Source of the DNA: Prauserella halophila
Lineage (GTDB): Bacteria > Actinomycetota > Actinomycetes > Mycobacteriales > Pseudonocardiaceae
Assembly: GCF_024171895.1 (NCBI RefSeq)
Contig: NZ_JAMTCQ010000008.1
Coordinates: forward strand, 434,001-498,000
DNA length: 64,000 nucleotides
Direction: 5' to 3'
Part shown: one piece after another, positions 17,123 through 25,827 of the stretch
Layout: each line of letters opens with the position of its first letter
How positions within the stretch are numbered: the first letter of the stretch is position 1
Notes under the pieces: generated by a model
The model's database searches: none
What the model saw: only the letters and a program-made list of their open reading frames with translations
Told to the model about the DNA's origin: nothing
Translations under genes and position numbers: made by a program

Positions 17123-17758
17123 TCACCACATGACGAGGTCTTCGAGCAGGTCGGGCAGCAGGACGACACCGAACCCGAGCACGGCGCAGGGCACGACGGC
17201 ACCGGCGACCCGTGCGGCCTGGCGCGCCGACGGAATGCCGAGCCACGCGATCACGCCGATCGCCGCACCCGAGACGGCCAACAGCGCCACATCGTCGTCG
17301 TCGAACTGGCGCACGAGATCGCCGAGCACGAGCCCGATCGCACCCGCACACGCGAGTGAACCCCACCAGCTCTCGACCCCGATGTGGCGCAGGACGAACG
17401 CCAGCACCAGCCCCGCCGCGAGCGCCAGCACGAACCACGTCACCAGGCGCATGAGTGGCGGCGGATAGAAACCCCCGTACAGCACCACGTAGAACACCGA
17501 GCGGAAACCGTAGAACGAGAACACCGCCGCGAGCAGCAGCGCCGCCACGCGCACGTACGCGTCCGCCAGTGTGCGCCGACGGGCGACCGCCACGGCCAGC
17601 ACCACCCAGACCGTGAAGGTGTGGGCCAGCGAACGCAGGACGTCGTCGTAGTAGCACCAGGCGACGAACGCACCGGCCAGCAAGCCGCTCACAACCGGGA
17701 CCACGCTTGCGCGCAGTGCCCCGCCCGCGACGGATTCGCCGCGCGTCGTCTCCGACAT
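17123..17758 (-). CDS. integral membrane protein of unknown function
   Basis: 211 aa with about six hydrophobic helices (e.g. VSGLLAGAFVAWCYY, TVWVVLAVAV, LVTWFVLALAAGLVLAFVL, AISGAAIG-type Ala/Gly-rich segment near 170). ATG 17758 is preferred to the longer frame because GACAGGCGGTGGG lies directly upstream. Resembles uncharacterised actinobacterial DUF6518-like proteins, but I am not certain of the family. Confidence 0.75.
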   Translation of the reverse strand: MSETTRGESVAGGALRASVVPVVSGLLAGAFVAWCYYDDVLRSLAHTFTVWVVLAVAVARRRTLADAYVRVAALLLAAVFSFYGFRSVFYVVLYGGFYPPPLMRLVTWFVLALAAGLVLAFVLRHIGVESWWGSLACAGAIGLVLGDLVRQFDDDDVALLAVSGAAIGVIAWLGIPSARQAARVAGAVVPCAVLGFGVVLLPDLLEDLVMW

Positions 17759-17879
17759 CCCACCGCCTGTCCTCGAATCCGGCATCACTGCCCGCGGCCG
17801 ATCAGACCACGACCGACCGGAACACACGGGTCGCCACGCGCACCCCGCCCGACGTGCGCGTGGCCTACAGTGCGGAGCC

Positions 17880-18953
17880 GTGCCGGAACCACTCGAACCG
17901 ATCGTCCTGCCAGCCAACCAGCCGCCGCAGTTCTACCGCGGTGGGGCCGCGATCGCCGCGCTACGCGGGGACGAGGCCCGGGAGTACGGCCCCGAGGACT
18001 GGATCGCCTCGACGACCACGCGGTTCGCGGGCGGTCCCGACGGGCTGACCCGCCTGCCCGACGGCCGGTGGCTGGCCGAGGCCGTCACCGCCGATCCCCG
18101 CGGCTGGCTCGGCGACGCGCACCTGCGGCGGTTCGGCGATTCGACGGCGCTGCTGGTGAAACTGCTCGACGCAGGCCAGCGGCTGCCGGTTCACTTCCAC
18201 CCCGACGACCGGTTCGCCCGCTCCCACTTCGATTCGCACTTCGGCAAGACCGAGGCGTGGATCGTCGTCGGCACCTCCGGCGACGAGCCGACCGTCTACA
18301 CCGGATTCCGGGAGACGACGCCTGCCGCGACGGTCCGGGACTGGGTGCGCGACCAGGACGCACCGTCGATGCTCGAGGCGCTCAACGCCGTCCCGGTCGC
18401 CGCCGGTGACACGGTCGTGATCCCGGCGGGCCTGCCGCACGCGATCGGCGGGGGCGTGTTCGTCGTCGAACTGCAACAGCCCACCGACTTCTCGCTCACG
18501 ATGGAGTGGCGGGACTTCCTGGACTCGCCGGAGAAGGGCCACCTGGGCCTCGGCTTCGACACCGCGTTGCAGGTGCTGGACACCTCCGGGTGGGACGAGC
18601 AGCGCCTGGCCTCGATCATCCGGCGCAGCGGCGATCCCGCCGGTCCCACGCCCGCCGGTCACACGCCCGCCGACCACGCAGCATCCGACCCCGCGGTCGC
18701 CGAACTGCTCGCGCCGCTCGCCGACGGATTCTTCCGCGCCGATCGCCTGCGTCCCTCGGCTGCGCCCTCCTCCGCGGTCACGCTCACACCGGGATTCACC
18801 GTGCTCGTGGCGATCGACGGCGCGGGCACGCTGACGTCGGAGCGCGGCAGCACGCCGATCGTCCGCGGCGACACCGTCGTCGTGCCCTACGGCGCGGGCG
18901 CGCCGGAACTGTCCGGCGACGTCACCGTCCTGCGCTGCCGTCCGCCCGCCTGA
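17880..18953 (+). CDS. class I mannose-6-phosphate isomerase family protein
   Basis: 357-aa cupin enzyme. Zinc-site elements are VHFHPDD (about 101-107) and KTEAWIVVG (about 121-129), and the second-cupin motif GDTVVIPAGLPHAIGG lies near 178-193; a weaker C-terminal cupin follows. It would interconvert mannose-6-P and fructose-6-P or a related sugar phosphate. A -10-like TACAGT (17866-17871) eight bases before GTG 17880 and no ribosome site suggest a leaderless mRNA. An Ala/Pro/His-rich linker (about 262-275) separates the halves. Confidence 0.87.
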   Translation: MPEPLEPIVLPANQPPQFYRGGAAIAALRGDEAREYGPEDWIASTTTRFAGGPDGLTRLPDGRWLAEAVTADPRGWLGDAHLRRFGDSTALLVKLLDAGQRLPVHFHPDDRFARSHFDSHFGKTEAWIVVGTSGDEPTVYTGFRETTPAATVRDWVRDQDAPSMLEALNAVPVAAGDTVVIPAGLPHAIGGGVFVVELQQPTDFSLTMEWRDFLDSPEKGHLGLGFDTALQVLDTSGWDEQRLASIIRRSGDPAGPTPAGHTPADHAASDPAVAELLAPLADGFFRADRLRPSAAPSSAVTLTPGFTVLVAIDGAGTLTSERGSTPIVRGDTVVVPYGAGAPELSGDVTVLRCRPPA

Positions 18954-18980
18954 CCTGCGGGCGGCGGCCCCGGCGGGTGC

Positions 18981-20432
18981 TCAACGGCCTGCGTGCCTGC
19001 GCCGGCGCTCGGCCGACCGCGTGCGCGGGCGCAGGAACGCCGGGCCGCGGCCGGGGTGCGCGGCGGCGTGCCGGATGCGGCGTTCGCGCGACGGCGCACC
19101 GGTGACCCGGGTCGGCGTCGCGGACGTCCGCGACGGCCCGGCCGACGCCCTGCGGCTGCCACCGTGGCCGCGCCGCAGGCCGCCCGGCCACCACACGCGC
19201 ATCCGGCGGACCGGGTACGCGGGGCGCTGGAAGGCGACGACCGCCGCCGCGACCAGGGGCACCAGCGCGGCCGCGGCGGCCGTGACCCAGGTCGTGGCGG
19301 TGGCCAGCGGATGCGCGAGCGTGATCAGCCCGACCACCACTGCGGGCGCCCCGGAACCGAGGTAGAACGCCACGTGCAGCGCCCCGGTGATCGCTCCCTT
19401 GCGTGCGACGGGCGCGACGGCGTCCACGGCCGCCGATGCACCGCCGTAGGCCAGGCCGTGCCCGGCACCGGCGATCACGGCGGCGACGAGCGTCACCACC
19501 GTCGACCCGCCCGCCGTGATCGCCAGCAACGCGAGGCTCGTCAACAGCGCGGCGAGCCCGAGGACCTGTGCCCGCCGGTCGCGCACCCTGCCCACGAGCG
19601 GCTGGGTCGCCACCGAGCACACCAGCACCAGGCCGAGGATCGCGCCCGTCACCGCCGGGTCGGTCTGCCCCGCGCGGTCCAGCAGCGTCGGGATGATCGC
19701 CAGGAACAGCCCCGCCACCGTCCAGGCGACGAAGCCCGCGGCCGCAGCCGAGGCGAACACCCTGCGCATGCCACGCGGGATCGCCGGCCGCGTGGGACGC
19801 CATCCCGCACGGCCCGAGGTGCCCACCGCCACGGCCATCCCGGGAGCGCTGCCGCCCAGGCCGGCCACCCGGCGCCAGCCGATCGCCACCAGTCCGAGGT
19901 GCAGCACGAACGGCAGGGTCTCCGGAGCAGGCGCGTACTGCGCGAGCAGTCCGCCGACGACCGGTCCCGCGGCGGTGCCGCCCACGAAGGCGATGCCGGC
20001 CAAGGCCGCGGGTGCGATCCGCCTGCCGCCGTGGAGGGAGGTCAGGGCGCTCGCCGCCGCCGTCGCCGCGCCCAGCGCGAGTCCTTGCGCCCCGCGGCCC
20101 ACCAGCAGCCACGTGGTGTCGGTGGCGAACACGAAGCACGCCGAACCGGCCGCCGCGACGATCAGCGCCCCGCGCAGCACCGGCCGCGCACCGAGCGCGT
20201 CGGTCGCCTGCCCGAACAGCAGTAGCGCCGGAGCGCTGACCAGGGCGAACGTCGCGTACACCACGGTCATCGTCAGATCGTCGATGCCGAAGGTCTGCTG
20301 GTACGCCGGATACAGCGTGCTCGGCAGATAGGCACCGAAAGTCAGCACGACGAGCACGTAGGCACCGGTGCTCGCCGGAGTGGTGAGAAAGGGGAGACGA
20401 CGAGGGGAGGCGAGACGTTCCAGCAGCAGCAC
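18981..20432 (-). CDS. MFS transporter
   Basis: Major facilitator of about 483 aa with roughly twelve membrane helices, opening with PFLTTPASTGAYVLVVLTFGAY, the intracellular loop FGQATDALGARPVLR (motif A-like) and GRGAQGLALGAAT. The last ~60 aa are hydrophilic and Arg-rich (GLRRGHGGSRRAS onward). The start is uncertain: GTG 20432 is the first plausible codon, without a good ribosome site. Divergent from a LysR regulator over an AT-rich operator, so probably its target. Substrate unknown (drug or metabolite efflux). Confidence 0.85.
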   Translation of the reverse strand: MLLLERLASPRRLPFLTTPASTGAYVLVVLTFGAYLPSTLYPAYQQTFGIDDLTMTVVYATFALVSAPALLLFGQATDALGARPVLRGALIVAAAGSACFVFATDTTWLLVGRGAQGLALGAATAAASALTSLHGGRRIAPAALAGIAFVGGTAAGPVVGGLLAQYAPAPETLPFVLHLGLVAIGWRRVAGLGGSAPGMAVAVGTSGRAGWRPTRPAIPRGMRRVFASAAAAGFVAWTVAGLFLAIIPTLLDRAGQTDPAVTGAILGLVLVCSVATQPLVGRVRDRRAQVLGLAALLTSLALLAITAGGSTVVTLVAAVIAGAGHGLAYGGASAAVDAVAPVARKGAITGALHVAFYLGSGAPAVVVGLITLAHPLATATTWVTAAAAALVPLVAAAVVAFQRPAYPVRRMRVWWPGGLRRGHGGSRRASAGPSRTSATPTRVTGAPSRERRIRHAAAHPGRGPAFLRPRTRSAERRRRHAGR

Positions 20433-20449
20433 AGGACCATGATGGCCGG

Positions 20450-20510
20450 ATTTTCCTCTGAGGAGAATCAAACGATTTTCCTCAGGATCATGCAAAATGA
20501 TTGCATGATC
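20450..20510. promoter_or_regulatory. LysR-type operator region with perfect dyad
   Basis: Unusually AT-rich. Contains a perfect 10-5-10 inverted repeat GATCATGCAA-AATGA-TTGCATGATC (20486-20510) that overlaps the lysR start codon, and just upstream two copies of ATTTTCCTC, one followed by GAGGAGAAT to form another dyad. Suited to autoregulation and control of the divergent MFS gene. Confidence 0.65.
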
Positions 20511-21434
20511 GATCCGAAGCTGCGGGTGCTCCAGCTCGTCGCCCAGCACGGCACCGTCACCGCGGCCGCGGCGGCCTCGCACTACACCCCGTCGGCCGTC
20601 TCCTACCAGCTGCGGCAGCTCGCCGAGGAGCTCGGCGTCCCGCTGCTCGAGGCGCAGGGCCGCGGGGTCCAGCTGACCACCGCGGCACGCACGGTGCTGC
20701 GGCACGTCGACGTGCTGTCGGCACAGGCCGAACGCGCCTACGCCGAGCTCGCCACACTCGCCGGCGAGCCCAGCGGACCGTTCACCGTGTGCGGCTTCTC
20801 GACGTCGGCCACCCACCTGCTGCCCCCGGTGGCCGCCACCCTGCGCGATCGGCACCCCCACGTCCGCATGCGCGTCATCGAGGCCGAGCCCGGCCGGTGC
20901 TTCGACCTGCTCCTGGCGGGCGATGCGGACCTGGCCCTGGTGATCAACACGGCCCACACGCCACCGACCGGCGACGACCGGTTCCACCAAGAGCCGCTGC
21001 TGGACGATCCGCTCGACCTGGTCGTACCCGCGGACCACCCGTTCACCACGCGGCGCCGCGTCACCCTGGCCGACGCCGCCGACCAGGACTGGATCCTCGG
21101 CCGTCCCGGCACCGCGTATCACGATCTGGTGCGCACCGCGTGCTCCGCGGCGGGCTTCTCCCCCAACATCGCGCACTACGCCGACGAATGGGACACCGGA
21201 GCTGCTCTCGTCGCGCGGCGCTTCGGTGTGATCCTCGTGCCCCGGCTGGCGCGGCTGCACGACGACCGGCCCGTGGCGCGCGTCCCCCTGTCCGGCGATC
21301 CCGCGCCCGCGCGCCGCGTGCTCGCCGCGACGCGCAGCGGTCACGCCGGGCATCCGCTCGTCACCGAGTCGCTCGAGGCGATCAACGACGTCGCGGCCGA
21401 GCTGTTGCCCACCGAAGCGCCGCAACCGCGGTGA
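20505..21434 (+). CDS. LysR family transcriptional regulator
   Basis: 309 aa: LysR HTH at residues 1-62 (LRVLQLVAQHGTVTAAAAASHYTPSAVSYQLRQLAEELG, i.e. the typical helix-turn-helix) and a periplasmic-binding-type effector domain from about 90 (GPFTVCGFSTSATHLLPP). ATG 20505 gives the family-standard N-terminus; ATG 20490 is an in-frame alternative. Nothing resembling a ribosome site precedes either. Divergent from the MFS gene. Confidence 0.92.
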   Translation: MIDPKLRVLQLVAQHGTVTAAAAASHYTPSAVSYQLRQLAEELGVPLLEAQGRGVQLTTAARTVLRHVDVLSAQAERAYAELATLAGEPSGPFTVCGFSTSATHLLPPVAATLRDRHPHVRMRVIEAEPGRCFDLLLAGDADLALVINTAHTPPTGDDRFHQEPLLDDPLDLVVPADHPFTTRRRVTLADAADQDWILGRPGTAYHDLVRTACSAAGFSPNIAHYADEWDTGAALVARRFGVILVPRLARLHDDRPVARVPLSGDPAPARRVLAATRSGHAGHPLVTESLEAINDVAAELLPTEAPQPR

Positions 21435-21457
21435 GCGCGGACGGCTGCGGACACGGA

Positions 21458-21492
21458 CCGGCGCCGGGAGCCGCGGGGCTCACCGGCGCCGG
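21458..21492. terminator. terminator hairpin between converging genes
   Basis: CCGGCGCCGGGAGCC (21458-21472) pairs with GGCTCACCGGCGCCGG (21477-21492) with one bulged A, between the lysR-type and thiolase genes. Confidence 0.7.
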
Positions 21493-21538
21493 AGGTGGTG
21501 CGTGATGCGAGTTGTGGTGCGTGGTCGAGCGCCCTCGC

Positions 21539-22723
21539 CTACTTCGGCACGTTCAGCAACAGCGCGTCTCCCTGGCCGCCACCACCGCACAGCGAGGCCG
21601 CACCGAGACCGCCGCCGCGACGGCGCAGCTCGTGCACCAGGTGCACGGCCAGGCGAGCGCCGGAGGCACCGATCGGATGGCCGAGCGCGATCGCGCCGCC
21701 GTCCACGTTCACGATCTCCGGGTCGAGGCCGAGCTTGTCGGTCGAGACCAGGCCGACGGCGGCGAACGCCTCGTTGATCTCCACCAGGTCCAGCGCCGAA
21801 GCCTCGAGCCCGGCCTTGCCCAGTGCTGCGTTGACGGCGTTCGACGGCTGCTCGTGCAGGCTCGCGTCGGGGCCGGCGACGACACCGTGGGCACCGATCT
21901 CGGCCAGCGGGGTCAGGCCCAGCTTCTCGGCCATCTCCGGGCTCGCGACGACGACCGCGGCGGCACCGTCGGAGATCTGCGACGCGGTGCCGGCCGTGAT
22001 CGTGCCGTCGGCGGCGAACGCCGGGCGCAGTTTGCCCAGCGACTCCGCGGTGGTGTCCCCGCGCACGCCCTCGTCGGTGTCGAACACGACCGCCTCGCCC
22101 TTACGCTGCGGCACCGCGACGGGTGCCAGCTCGGCGGCGAACCCGCCGTCGGCGATGGCCTTGGCCGCCCGCTGGTGCGACCGTGCGGCGAACTCGTCCT
22201 GCTGCTCGCGGGTCAGGCCGTAGCGCTCGTTGTACTTCTCCGTCGACACGCCCATCGCGACCTGGTCGAACGCGCAGTGCAGGCCGTCGAAGGCCATGTG
22301 ATCGACCAGCGTCGCGTCGCCGTACTTGAACCCGGAGCGCGACTTCGGCAGCAGGTGCGGCGCCTGGGTCATCGACTCCTGGCCCCCGGCCACGATCAGG
22401 TCGAACTCGCCCGCCCGCACGAGCTGGTCGGCCAGCGCGACGGCGTCGAGACCGGACAGGCACACCTTGTTGATCGACAGCGCGGGCACGTCCATCGGGA
22501 TGCCCGCGTCGACCGCCGCCTGCCGCGCCGGCATCTGCCCGGCGCCCGCGGTCAGCACCTGACCCATGATCGTGTACTGCACCTTCCCGGGCGCCACGCC
22601 TGCCTGTTCGAGCGCGGCCTTGATGGCGACGCCACCGAGCTGGGCACCCGAGAAGTCCTTCAACGAACCGAGCAAGCGGCCGATCGGCGTGCGGGCCGCC
22701 CCCAGGATCACGGAACCGGACAC
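21539..22723 (-). CDS. acetyl-CoA C-acetyltransferase (thiolase)
   Basis: 394 aa, full-length thiolase. Nucleophile Cys in [13 protein letters not shown] (about 88), then [14 protein letters not shown], and near the C-terminus the acid/base elements [26 protein letters not shown] and [11 protein letters not shown]. It condenses or cleaves acyl-CoA in the cytoplasm. GTG 22723 is selected by the TTGGAGGAAGACAC ribosome site. Divergent from methylmalonyl-CoA epimerase, an arrangement I recall in other actinobacteria. Confidence 0.95.
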   Translation of the reverse strand: MSGSVILGAARTPIGRLLGSLKDFSGAQLGGVAIKAALEQAGVAPGKVQYTIMGQVLTAGAGQMPARQAAVDAGIPMDVPALSINKVCLSGLDAVALADQLVRAGEFDLIVAGGQESMTQAPHLLPKSRSGFKYGDATLVDHMAFDGLHCAFDQVAMGVSTEKYNERYGLTREQQDEFAARSHQRAAKAIADGGFAAELAPVAVPQRKGEAVVFDTDEGVRGDTTAESLGKLRPAFAADGTITAGTASQISDGAAAVVVASPEMAEKLGLTPLAEIGAHGVVAGPDASLHEQPSNAVNAALGKAGLEASALDLVEINEAFAAVGLVSTDKLGLDPEIVNVDGGAIALGHPIGASGARLAVHLVHELRRRGGGLGAASLCGGGGQGDALLLNVPK

Positions 22724-22902
22724 GTGTCTTCCTCCAAGCGTTGACGATGCTTCTCGGCGCCGACCCGACGGGTCTCGCGTGCACTGTGCACCCAGCGGCG
22801 CTTCGCCCGGAAACGATACCGGTCCCCGCGGGGGAATCGGCCGCCGCGGCGCCGCATCCCACGGTGTGAACAAGCGCACGCCCGCCGCTGCACCGGCAGG
22901 CC

Positions 22903-22908
22903 TATCCT
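22903..22908 (+). promoter_or_regulatory. -10 element of leaderless epimerase gene
   Basis: TATCCT ends six bases before ATG 22915, placing the transcription start on the start codon; no ribosome site is present. Confidence 0.55.
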
Positions 22909-22914
22909 GCGCGT

Positions 22915-23361
22915 ATGCAGCAACAGGCAACCGCGGCGCTGGCGCCGTTCATCACGACGATCGACCACGTGGGTGTCGCCGTCGCCGACCTGGACGAGGC
23001 GATCGCGTTCTACCGCGACAGCTTCGGCCTGGAAGCCACGCACGTCGAGGTCAACGAGGAGCAGGGCGTGCGCGAGGCGATGCTGCACGCACCGGGCGAC
23101 GAGGGCGGCACCGCGGTGCAGCTGCTCGCCCCGTCGCGCGAGGACTCGACGATCGCGAAGTTCCTCGACTCCAAGGGACCGGGGCTGCAGCAGCTCGCCT
23201 ACCGGGTCACCGACGTCGAGGCCGCCGCGGAGGCGCTGCGCGGCAAGGGGTTGCGGATGCTGTACGCCGAGGCCACCCGCGGCACCGCGGACAGCAGGGT
23301 CAACTTCGTACACCCCAAGGACGCGGGCGGCGTGCTCGTGGAACTGGTGCAGCCCGCCTGA
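22915..23361 (+). CDS. methylmalonyl-CoA epimerase
   Basis: 148-aa vicinal-oxygen-chelate protein. [23 protein letters not shown] provides the first metal His, and the conserved [30 protein letters not shown] and GGVLVELVQ segments supply further ligands. It epimerises (2R)/(2S)-methylmalonyl-CoA in propionate metabolism. The gene appears leaderless from TATCCT at 22903. Confidence 0.93.
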   Translation: MQQQATAALAPFITTIDHVGVAVADLDEAIAFYRDSFGLEATHVEVNEEQGVREAMLHAPGDEGGTAVQLLAPSREDSTIAKFLDSKGPGLQQLAYRVTDVEAAAEALRGKGLRMLYAEATRGTADSRVNFVHPKDAGGVLVELVQPA

Positions 23362-23399
23362 CACCGGCGCAGTCCGCCTGGCTCGGCGGGCCGGCGATG

Positions 23400-23431
23400 C
23401 GCTCACGGCGTTGGCGGCAACGCCGTGAGCG
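23400..23431. terminator. terminator hairpin
   Basis: Thirteen-bp perfect arms CGCTCACGGCGTT / AACGCCGTGAGCG with a six-base loop between the converging epimerase and SPW genes. Confidence 0.75.
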
Positions 23432-23446
23432 ACGGTGTCCCGGCCG

Positions 23447-23824
23447 CTAGTGCTGGCCCGCCATCCGATGTGCTGCGCTGGCCACCGGCACCGCCGCCGC
23501 GCCCACGAGCACGGTCAGCGCACCGATGATCCAGGACGTCCACGCCGCGCCGGTGAGGGCCGTGTAACCCATCACCCACGGCGACACGAACGCCAGCGCA
23601 CCGAGTACCACTTGGATTCCCTCGCCGACGATCATGCCGGGCATGGCCAGTGAGACCACCCCGTCGATGGCGATGAGTGCGCCGAGCACGGACATGGTCC
23701 ACGCTGCCGCGGCCCCGGTGCTCATCCAGAGCGGAGACAGCGCCAGTACGGCGCCTGCTACGACCTCGGCCCAGTCGTGCGGCCGGGTCCACGCACGTGC
23801 CGGATGGGTCGATGATCCGGCCAT
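23447..23824 (-). CDS. SPW repeat membrane protein
   Basis: 125 aa with four membrane helices and two SPW repeats, seen as LALSPLWM (about 28-35) and AFVSPWVMG (about 80-88). ATG 23824 has CAGGAGGTGATCACG upstream. Function unknown; it has no operon partner here. Confidence 0.9.
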   Translation of the reverse strand: MAGSSTHPARAWTRPHDWAEVVAGAVLALSPLWMSTGAAAAWTMSVLGALIAIDGVVSLAMPGMIVGEGIQVVLGALAFVSPWVMGYTALTGAAWTSWIIGALTVLVGAAAVPVASAAHRMAGQH

Positions 23825-24159
23825 CGTGATCACCTCCTGGAGGTCGGCCCACAACGAGCACACCGACGTGCCCGTTGCCGGGGACGACCGCCGGACCACG
23901 CGCCGGCAGCTGCGCCGGTGGACCGGCCTGCCGAACGACACGGTGACGACGGCGGCCCCTGACCTCAGCATGCGCCTCGGCCGGCCCCCGGTCAATCCCG
24001 GCGCGATGGTCCGAACATCCCCGTTTACCCAGCGCACGACGGAGTCGGCGCGAGATCGGCAGGCACGTTCCTGCGCGGCTGTGAACCCGATGTGAAGCAC
24101 CACGACGCCACGAGCGCATTCAGCGGCGTGGCGATCAGGCGTGCGGTTAGGGTGGGGAC
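23825..24159. other. 335-bp intergenic region
   Basis: No gene supported. It carries the promoters of the divergent SPW and DivIVA-like genes; TAGGGT at 24148-24153 ends six bases before ATG 24160 and is a likely -10 for a leaderless or near-leaderless transcript. Confidence 0.5.
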
Positions 24160-25281
24160 ATGAGCCTTGGCGACGAACGGGATCTCGTGCCACTGGGGGC
24201 CGGCTTCGACTTCGAGAAGCGCGGTTACAGCCGGGCACAGGTCGATGAGCATCTGGAACGGCTGGACGCCGATCTGCGGATGCTCACCTCCGACCGCGAC
24301 GCGGCGATCTCCCAGGCAGGCGACCTGGCGAAGCAACTCGAATCGGCCCGGGTCGAGATCGACGATCTGCGCGGTCAGGTCGAACGGCTCGCACAGCCGC
24401 CGACGACGATCGAGGGACTCTCCGAACGCCTCCAGCGCATGCTCCGGCTCGCTCAGGAAGAGGCGGCCGACACCCAGGCGCGCGCCGAGGCCGAGGCCGG
24501 GCACATCCGCGCCAAGGCCGAGGCGGACGCCAGCGCGATGCGCGCCCGCTACGAGCAGTTGCTGACCGAGCTCGCCGAACGGCGCCGCGAGATGGAGGCC
24601 GAGCACCGCAAGGTGATCGCCGACGCGCGCACCGAGGCCGACTCGATCGTCACCAAGGCCACGGAGGAGCGCGACCGGCTCGACACCGAGGCCGAGCAGC
24701 GCCGCACCAAGGTCGAAGAGGACTTCGAGATCGCGATGGCCACCCGTCGCACCGAGGCGATGCGCGAGCTGGCCGAGCAGGAGGCGGCGAGCAAGGCCGA
24801 GGCCGAACGCCGGATCCGCGAGGCCGACGACGAGGCCGCGGCGATCCGCACCGCGGTCGCCGAAGAGGAGTCCGAGGCGAAGGCCGACATCGAACGGCGG
24901 CAGCGCGAGTCCGTCCAGGACGCCAACCGGCGCAAGCAGAACTCGATCAGCGAGGCCAACGCCCGCGTGGCCGAGGCGACCGACGAGGCCAATCGCCGGG
25001 TGCGCGAAGCGACCGAGGAAGCCAACCGCCGCGTGCACGAGGCCACCGACATCGCCCAGCGGCGGGTGGCCGATGCCAAGGGCAAGGTCGAAGCGCTGCG
25101 CACGCTCCGGCACAAGGTCGCCGACCAGGTCGTCTCCGCGAAGTCGATGCTCGCCGAGGTGGACTCGGCCATCGAGGGCAAGCAGTCCGGCTCGGACTCG
25201 TCGCTGGCCAAACGCAACGGACGGAAGGCCCATGCGGGGGCGTCGGCGGGTCCGTCGGCAGCCGAGGCGACTCACGAGTAG
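24160..25281 (+). CDS. DivIVA-like long coiled-coil protein
   Basis: 373 aa. The N-terminal ~45 residues (VPLGAGFDFEKRGYSRAQVD, then EHLERLDADL) resemble the DivIVA/Wag31 membrane-binding head. Residues about 45-335 are continuous charged coiled coil rich in Ala/Glu/Arg, with near-repeats EANARVAEATDEANRR, VREATEEANRR, VHEATDIAQRR at about 264-300. The tail is Ser/Gly/Ala-rich. By analogy it organises polar growth or septation machinery, but it is not Wag31 itself (inference: a paralogue). Confidence 0.8.
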   Translation: MSLGDERDLVPLGAGFDFEKRGYSRAQVDEHLERLDADLRMLTSDRDAAISQAGDLAKQLESARVEIDDLRGQVERLAQPPTTIEGLSERLQRMLRLAQEEAADTQARAEAEAGHIRAKAEADASAMRARYEQLLTELAERRREMEAEHRKVIADARTEADSIVTKATEERDRLDTEAEQRRTKVEEDFEIAMATRRTEAMRELAEQEAASKAEAERRIREADDEAAAIRTAVAEEESEAKADIERRQRESVQDANRRKQNSISEANARVAEATDEANRRVREATEEANRRVHEATDIAQRRVADAKGKVEALRTLRHKVADQVVSAKSMLAEVDSAIEGKQSGSDSSLAKRNGRKAHAGASAGPSAAEATHE

Positions 25282-25370
25282 GTACGGTGTGGCCCCCGGC
25301 ACGGGGACCGGCTACTGTTCGGCCTGCACTATCGTCGAGGTTCACTGAGCTCGCTGGAGGACCGAGAAGC

Positions 25371-25820
25371 ATGGCCGCTTACCAGACCGTCGTCGTGGGC
25401 ACGGACGGTTCCGATTCGTCCTACGCCGCCGTGGATCGCGCCGCCGCCGTCGCGGCGGACGCCGGTGCCACGATCGTGATCGTGTGTGCCTTTTTCCCCG
25501 CGAGCAAGGACGAGGTCCTGCGCGCGCAGGACGAGTTGGGCGACGAGGCATACCAGGTCGTCGGATCCGCACCCGCCGAGGACACACTGCAGTCGGCGCG
25601 GGACCGCGCCGTGAAGGCCGGCGCCCGCAACATCGACACGATCGCCGTCAAGGGCGAGCCCGTCGACGCACTGCGCGACACCGCTCAGGAGCGTCGTGCC
25701 GATCTGCTGGTCGTCGGCAACCGCGGACTCAACACGCTCGCCGGCCGCATCCTCGGCTCGGTGCCGTCCGAGGTCGCCCGGAAATCCGGCGTCGACGTGC
25801 TGATCGTGCACACCACATAG
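25371..25820 (+). CDS. universal stress protein, ATP-binding type
   Basis: 149-aa single USP domain: TVVVGTDGSDSSYAA at the N-terminus and the ATP-binding motif GNRGLNTLAGRILGSVPS (G-x2-G-x9-G-S) near 113-130. ATG 25371 has GCTGGAGGACC upstream. Its stop is only seven bases before the adenylate cyclase GTG start, so the two are co-transcribed. Confidence 0.94.
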   Translation: MAAYQTVVVGTDGSDSSYAAVDRAAAVAADAGATIVIVCAFFPASKDEVLRAQDELGDEAYQVVGSAPAEDTLQSARDRAVKAGARNIDTIAVKGEPVDALRDTAQERRADLLVVGNRGLNTLAGRILGSVPSEVARKSGVDVLIVHTT

Positions 25821-25827
25821 GCCGCCC

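Noticed and set aside
20433-21425. 330-codon extension of the MFS frame
   Set aside because: Antisense to the LysR gene; artefact of third-position GC bias.
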